Source of the DNA: Prevotella sp. UBA4339
GTDB lineage: Bacteria; Bacteroidota; Bacteroidia; Bacteroidales; Bacteroidaceae
Assembly (NCBI GenBank): GCA_002393725.1
Contig: DGTJ01000068.1
Span: 1-28,217 of the forward strand
Direction of reading: 5' to 3'
DNA: 28,217 nucleotides
Shown here: positions 23,235 to 28,217 of the stretch, piece by piece
How positions within the stretch are numbered: position 1 is the stretch's first letter
Layout: the number at the start of each line of letters is the position of its first letter
The notes under the pieces: generated by a model
What the model saw: the letters and a program-made list of their open reading frames with translations, nothing else
The model's database searches: none
Told to the model about the DNA's origin: nothing
Translations under genes and position numbers: made by a program

Positions 23235-25253
23235 ATGTATAAGTTAGTAGTTAGTTTAGTTATATTGGTTAGTTATTTATGTCTTGGCATCACAGAAAGT
23301 AATGCCAGTAACACAGCGGTGTCTTCACCCGACGGAGCCGTGACGGTGACCGTCGGTGTGAAGGGCCACGCTTCCTATTACAAGGTTGACTATCGGGGCA
23401 GGCCTCTTGTACTGCTTTCACGCTTAGGCTTTCTCCTCGACAGTGGAGAGCTTGGAGCCAACACTAAGATGGGTGCTGTTAAACGCTCTTCGAAAGATGA
23501 AACATGGAGCCAGCCATGGGGCGAGAGTGAGAACGTGAGAAATCAGTATAATGAACTGGCTGTCGACTTACTTGAGAAATCCGGAAAACGGATGAAGGTG
23601 GTGTTCCGAGTATTCAATGACGGATTCGGTTTCAGGTATATCATCTCAGGTGATAATTATGAATATTGTATCTTGGATGAGTTGACGGAGATGACATTAG
23701 CCCATGATGCTGATGCATGGTCAATCCCCTCAAATCATACCGAGTATTTCGAGGGAATATACAAGAAAGACCTCTTGAGCAGGAAAGATACAGTATGCAC
23801 CCCTCTTACTATAGAGTATGAGAAGGATATGTACCTTGCTATTCACGAGGCAGCCCTCGACGACTATGCCAGCATCAACCTGACACCCCGTAGCGGAGAG
23901 AACGGGGCAGTACGTCTGCTGACGGCCCTCACCCCTTGGCGCAACGGTGTGAAGGTATATGCCAACGGTGTGAAGAAGACGCCCTGGCGAACGATGATCA
24001 TCAGTAATACGGCAGGCGGACTGCTGACCTCCAACCTGATGCTCAACCTTAATGATCCGTCACGTATTGAAGACACGTCCTGGATAGAACCAGGCAGATA
24101 TATCGGCGTCTGGTGGAGTATACACAAGAAGCAGAATACCTGGGAGATGGGTCCGGCACACGGAGCTACCACCGAGAATGTGAAGCGGTATATTGACTTT
24201 GCTGCCCGTCATGGTTTTAGTGGCGTCCTTGCCGAAGGGTGGAATCCCGGCTGGGGACAAGGTGAGCAGATTAGCTTTCTGAAGTCATACCCCGACTTCG
24301 ATATGGAAGAAGTGACACGCTACGGACTCTCGAAGGGTGTACGCTTTATAGGACATACAGAGACCTGGGGCAATGCCACACTCCTGGAAAACCAGATGGA
24401 GGAGGCTTTCAGATGGTTTGAGAAATTGGGCATCCGTGCCGTGAAGACCGGTTATGTCGGTCACTTTTTCGACGGTAAGGAGCTTGCTAAGTCGCAGTAT
24501 GGCATCCGACATTATCGTCGTGTCATCGAGTGCGCTGCCCGTCACCACATCATGATAGACAATCATGAGCCTGCGATGCCAACGGGTATACAGCGCACGC
24601 TGCCTAACCTGATGACCCAGGAAGGTGTTCGCGGACAAGAGTATAACGCATGGGACAGAAGGGGAGGCAACCCTCCTGCACATACCGTTACGCTGCCGTT
24701 CACAAGGGGGCTGGCCGGTCCTACTGATTTCACACCTGCAATCTTCAACTTCTCGGAGATAGTGAAGGGCACCCATCCTCATTCCACCTTAGCTAAGCAA
24801 CTGGGCGAGTTCGTGGTAATCTACAGTCCGCTGCAGATGGCTGCCGATGCCATCGAGAACTATGAGGGACAACCGGCACTCAGCTTTATTGAGAGCTGTC
24901 CTACAACATGGCGCAAGACTCTGGTGCTCGGAGGTGAGATAGGGAAACATATCACCATCGCCCGTCAGGAGAGAGCCTCCTATCGTGAGGGAATGCAGCA
25001 GAAGGGTGGCGACCGCTGGTTTATCGGTAGCATCACCAATGAGGAATCGCGAGAGACGGACATCGCCCTCGACTTCCTCGACGATGGTGCACAATACCGT
25101 GCCATTATCTACGAAGACGGTCCTGGTGCCGATTACGTGACCAATCCCTATGCTATGACCATCCGGCAGATTGATGTGACGAGCAGAGACAAGATACGCC
25201 TGAACCTGGCACGGAGCGGCGGAGCTGCTATCAGGATAGAGAAGAAACAATGA
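23235..25253 (+). CDS. GH97 family alpha-glucosidase, SusB-like
   Basis: A 672-residue exported enzyme (signal peptide about 1-25). It has the three GH97 parts: N-terminal beta-sandwich (to about 260), catalytic TIM barrel (about 270-560) and C-terminal beta domain. Compared from memory with B. thetaiotaomicron SusB, the four key Glu residues occur at matching spacing: E376 (GHTETWG), E445 (DNHEPAMPTG), E463 (LMTQEG) and E469 (VRGQEY), equivalent to E439, E508, E526 and E532. This marks the inverting, alpha-glucosidase-type subgroup rather than the retaining one, which uses an Asp. It probably releases glucose from maltooligosaccharides or related alpha-glucans. The ATG at 23235 is used; an upstream in-frame TTG lies within the promoter. 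susC follows after 46 bp. Confidence 0.93.
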   Translation: MYKLVVSLVILVSYLCLGITESNASNTAVSSPDGAVTVTVGVKGHASYYKVDYRGRPLVLLSRLGFLLDSGELGANTKMGAVKRSSKDETWSQPWGESENVRNQYNELAVDLLEKSGKRMKVVFRVFNDGFGFRYIISGDNYEYCILDELTEMTLAHDADAWSIPSNHTEYFEGIYKKDLLSRKDTVCTPLTIEYEKDMYLAIHEAALDDYASINLTPRSGENGAVRLLTALTPWRNGVKVYANGVKKTPWRTMIISNTAGGLLTSNLMLNLNDPSRIEDTSWIEPGRYIGVWWSIHKKQNTWEMGPAHGATTENVKRYIDFAARHGFSGVLAEGWNPGWGQGEQISFLKSYPDFDMEEVTRYGLSKGVRFIGHTETWGNATLLENQMEEAFRWFEKLGIRAVKTGYVGHFFDGKELAKSQYGIRHYRRVIECAARHHIMIDNHEPAMPTGIQRTLPNLMTQEGVRGQEYNAWDRRGGNPPAHTVTLPFTRGLAGPTDFTPAIFNFSEIVKGTHPHSTLAKQLGEFVVIYSPLQMAADAIENYEGQPALSFIESCPTTWRKTLVLGGEIGKHITIARQERASYREGMQQKGGDRWFIGSITNEESRETDIALDFLDDGAQYRAIIYEDGPGADYVTNPYAMTIRQIDVTSRDKIRLNLARSGGAAIRIEKKQ

Positions 25254-25299
25254 TGAAGCAAATAATTCTAAATAATTCAATTCTAATTAACAAAACCAA

Positions 25300-28217
25300 A
25301 TGAAGATGAAAAGACAGAAAAATCTTTGTTATCGCCTGCTGATAATGCTAGCGGTTATGTTTTTTGCCTTGGATGTATCTGCACAGACCGTTATCAGCGG
25401 TCATGTGAAAGACGAGACGGGCGAGGACGTTATCGGTGCCTCGGTCATGATCAAAGGAACGTCTAATGGCACAGTGACAGACTTCGACGGAAACTTCAAG
25501 CTGGAGTGTAAGCCGGGAGCTACGCTGGTGTTCACCTACATCGGCTTCAATCCTCAGGAACTGACTGCCAAGAACGGTATGGAGGTTGTCATGAAGGAAG
25601 ATGTGGCTCAGTTGAACGAAGTCGTAGTGGTAGGTTATGGCTCTATGGCCAAGAAGGAGATATCAAGCTCTGTGGTACAGATCAGCAAGGATCAGTTCAA
25701 CCAGGGAGCTGCCAGCGATCCTATGGCGCTCATCGCAGGTAAGGTGGCGGGCCTTAACGTAGCCTCCTCTGCCGATGCCAATCCTAATGCTATGACTGCC
25801 ATCCAGGTGCGCGGTGCCGGTTCGCTTACAGCAAGCAACGGGCCGCTGGTGGTGATCGACGGTATCGCAGGCGGTGACCTGCGTAACATCGCCACACAGG
25901 ACGTTGAGTCAATCACAGTACTGAAGGATGCCGGTTCTGCCGCTATTTACGGTACTCGTGGTGCCAATGGTGTCATCTTGGTGACGACGAAGAAAGGTTC
26001 TGGCACGACGGGGGTGACCAACGTCACTTACGACAGTTACGTAGCACTGAACTTCCAGAAGCCGCGAGTAGATATCCTCAGTACCGACGAGTTCCGTCGC
26101 TCCAGGCGTGGTCAGGACTATGGAGCAGATACCGACTGGTGGGACGAGATCACGCGTCCTGCAAGCTACAGCCTGAACCAGTATATCTCTATCGACTCTT
26201 CTACAAAGAACGGCTATTTCGGTCTGTCAGTGAACTACAAGAAAGGCAACGGTCTTGACATCGTTTCCGGCCGTGAGGAATACGGAGCACGATTTGTCGG
26301 TGAGCAGCGCGTTCTCAACAACCTCCTGCAGTTCAACTCATCACTCTCTGCCCGTAAGGTGCATGAGGAGTGGGGCAACGACGGACTGTTTGACACAGCA
26401 CTGACGATGAACCCTACTGTGCCCGTAAAGAATCCCGACGGCACTTACTATCAGCCCAACTCGCCTACCGACATCCACAACCCCGTGAACGACCTGAAGG
26501 AGAATGTGAGTCAGGGCGACCGTATCTATCTCTTAGGCAATGCCGACGTAAAGCTGAACATACTACAGCTGGAGCAGCACAGCCTGAACACCTCTCTGAG
26601 CTATGCACTTCAGTACAATGACCTGAAGGACAACTTCTATACACCCTCAACATCCAGCGAGTCATTCTGGAACGGCTATAGCGGACGTGCACGTATCAAC
26701 TATCAGAAGTGGTGGACTAACCGCCTGGAGTGGCTCGTCAACTACACCATGACCCTTAATGAGCACCAGCTCAAAGCCGTGTTAGGCTATTCCTGGGAGC
26801 GCAGCAAGTGGGAGCAGAGCGGCAATGAGAACATGGGCTTTGTCTATGATGCCCTCTCCTATCACGGCATCGGCAGCGGAAGCTACCTGCGCGACGGCAA
26901 GGCAAACCTCTGGGCTGGCTCGTCGGAGTCGACACTCATAGGATTCTTCGGACGTCTGAACTATAACTATAATGACATGATATATGCTTCGGCATCAATG
27001 CGACGTGAGGGCAGCACCAAGTTCGGTGCAAACAAGAAGTGGGGTAACTTCCCTTCAGCATCTTTGGCATGGGAAATCGCCAACACACCGTTTGCACAGG
27101 GGCTGGCACAGACCTTCCAAAGCCTGAAGCCACGAGTATCCTACGGTGTGACCGGCCGCTCTGACTTCAATGCCTACCAGAGCATCGCTACATACAGCAC
27201 CCGTGGAGCATACTTTATCAATAACCAGTGGATCAACGGCTATGCCCCGTCACTCAATGCCAACCCCGACCTGGCTTGGGAGAAGTCTACTGCCTTCAAC
27301 GTAGGTCTCGACTTCGTGGCTGTGAACAGTCGTCTTCGTGGTAGCATTGAGTATTTCGACCGCCGCTCACAGGACCTGCTATATAACTATACTGCACCGC
27401 AGCCGCCGTTTATCTACAATACCATTCTGGTGAATGTCGGTACAACGAAGAATACTGGTATCGAGGTATCCCTCGACTACGATGTGCTGGCAGGGAAATC
27501 CCTCAAGTGGACCACTGGCGTCAACTGGAGCATGGGTCAGACCAAGCTTACCAAACTCTCAAGCGATGCCTACCAGATGGCTTATCTCGACCTCTACCAG
27601 AAGCCGGGACCTGGTACCAGCGAATATTTCTTCCGCGTTGAGGAAGGTGGGAAGATAGGGCAGTTCTATGGCTATGAACATGCTGGCATCGACGAAAACG
27701 GACTGTTGCTCGTTTGCGACAACGACGGTAATGCCGTGCCTGCCGCACAGGCCGATCCCTCTTACAAGCGCAACATCGGCAACGGTGCCCCGAAGCACTT
27801 CCTCTCATGGAGCAACTCGCTGAGCTACAAGCGCTGGGACCTGAGCATGCTCTTCCGCAGTGCCTTGGGATTTAAGATCTTCAACATGCGCAAGTACGGC
27901 ATGGGTCTCAAGGGCTCAGGTACAGACAACGTGCTGCGCAAGGCTTATACCGACTATGCTGACGTGGAGTCGAGCGGAGGTATCATCTCCAGCTACTTCC
28001 TCGAGAATGGCAACTACTTCAAGCTCGACAACATCACGCTGGGATACACCTTTACACCGAAGAACCGTACCCTCCTGGAAAGCCTGCGGGTATATCTCAC
28101 GGCGAAGAACGTCTTCACGCTTACCGCTTACGAGGGCAATGACCCGTCGATTGTCACCTCTACAGGCATCACTCCGGGCATTGACTCCAACAGTGCCTAT
28201 CCACAGGCCACAAATAT
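25300..28217 (+). CDS. SusC-family TonB-dependent receptor, C-terminus cut off
   Basis: 972 residues are visible and the frame is open to the right window edge. Signal peptide (MKMKRQKNLCYRLLIMLAVMFFALDVSAQ), then a carboxypeptidase-like regulatory domain (about 30-105, 'VISGHVKDETGEDVIGASVMIKGTSNGTVTDFDGNF'), the TonB box/plug opening 'LNEVVVVGYGSMAKKEISSSV', the SusC signature 'GPLVVIDGIAGGDLRNIATQDVESITVLKDAGSAAIYGTRGANGVILVTTKKG' (about 185-230), and a long beta-barrel. It imports oligosaccharides together with a SusD lipoprotein, expected just beyond the window. It is co-oriented with the GH97 gene 46 bp upstream and probably co-transcribed. Two in-frame ATGs (25300, 25306) could start it. 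Confidence 0.95.
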   Translation, partial: MKMKRQKNLCYRLLIMLAVMFFALDVSAQTVISGHVKDETGEDVIGASVMIKGTSNGTVTDFDGNFKLECKPGATLVFTYIGFNPQELTAKNGMEVVMKEDVAQLNEVVVVGYGSMAKKEISSSVVQISKDQFNQGAASDPMALIAGKVAGLNVASSADANPNAMTAIQVRGAGSLTASNGPLVVIDGIAGGDLRNIATQDVESITVLKDAGSAAIYGTRGANGVILVTTKKGSGTTGVTNVTYDSYVALNFQKPRVDILSTDEFRRSRRGQDYGADTDWWDEITRPASYSLNQYISIDSSTKNGYFGLSVNYKKGNGLDIVSGREEYGARFVGEQRVLNNLLQFNSSLSARKVHEEWGNDGLFDTALTMNPTVPVKNPDGTYYQPNSPTDIHNPVNDLKENVSQGDRIYLLGNADVKLNILQLEQHSLNTSLSYALQYNDLKDNFYTPSTSSESFWNGYSGRARINYQKWWTNRLEWLVNYTMTLNEHQLKAVLGYSWERSKWEQSGNENMGFVYDALSYHGIGSGSYLRDGKANLWAGSSESTLIGFFGRLNYNYNDMIYASASMRREGSTKFGANKKWGNFPSASLAWEIANTPFAQGLAQTFQSLKPRVSYGVTGRSDFNAYQSIATYSTRGAYFINNQWINGYAPSLNANPDLAWEKSTAFNVGLDFVAVNSRLRGSIEYFDRRSQDLLYNYTAPQPPFIYNTILVNVGTTKNTGIEVSLDYDVLAGKSLKWTTGVNWSMGQTKLTKLSSDAYQMAYLDLYQKPGPGTSEYFFRVEEGGKIGQFYGYEHAGIDENGLLLVCDNDGNAVPAAQADPSYKRNIGNGAPKHFLSWSNSLSYKRWDLSMLFRSALGFKIFNMRKYGMGLKGSGTDNVLRKAYTDYADVESSGGIISSYFLENGNYFKLDNITLGYTFTPKNRTLLESLRVYLTAKNVFTLTAYEGNDPSIVTSTGITPGIDSNSAYPQATN

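Overview
The window looks like chromosomal DNA of a Bacteroidales bacterium, most likely Prevotella or a close relative. The evidence is a SusC-type receptor, type IX secretion genes porU and porV, a Bacteroidetes-type ECF sigma/anti-sigma pair, DUF4249 and DUF6377 proteins, and several promoters of the Bacteroidetes TAnnTTTG type. No phage, integrase, intact insertion sequence, CRISPR array, rRNA or tRNA was seen.

Layout. (1) 1-1773, minus strand: ECF sigma factor, membrane-anchored anti-sigma-like protein, and a cut-off STN-domain protein, joined by ATGA stop/start overlaps. (2) 1774-2136: a spacer with the relic of an Rpn/PD-(D/E)XK transposase-like gene and a promoter. (3) 2137-4065, plus strand: a lone UPF1-like SF1 helicase, overlapping ispF tail to tail. 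(4) 4062-9726, minus strand: FAH-family hydrolase, porU, porV and ispF, apparently one operon whose promoter lies directly behind the tsf terminator. (5) 9801-13052, minus strand: rplM-rpsI-rpsB-tsf with a long structured leader ahead of rplM. (6) 13149-15455, minus strand: a DsbD-like electron transporter with a C-terminal thioredoxin domain. (7) 15724-21336, plus strand: a three-gene outer-membrane locus (TonB-dependent receptor, DUF4249 lipoprotein, MG2/plug-like exported protein). (8) 21330-28217: the start of a polysaccharide utilisation locus, with a SusR/DUF6377-like membrane regulator divergent from a GH97 alpha-glucosidase and a SusC receptor that runs off the end.

The genes mostly concern the cell envelope: protein export and anchoring (PorU/PorV), periplasmic redox (DsbD), nutrient uptake through TonB-dependent receptors, and two trans-envelope signalling modules (ECF sigma/anti-sigma and SusR-like). 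A ribosomal protein/EF-Ts operon sits in the middle.

The least expected structure is not a gene. Four places carry short arrays with a 7-bp period but different unit sequences: inside the STN gene, between rpsB and tsf, inside the TonB receptor gene, and between the DUF4249 gene and its downstream neighbour. In two of them the arrays are arms of large inverted repeats. The receptor copy, about 214 bp, has been absorbed in frame into the protein as a Ser/Pro/His-rich linker. A related, shorter copy sits two genes later in the same operon.
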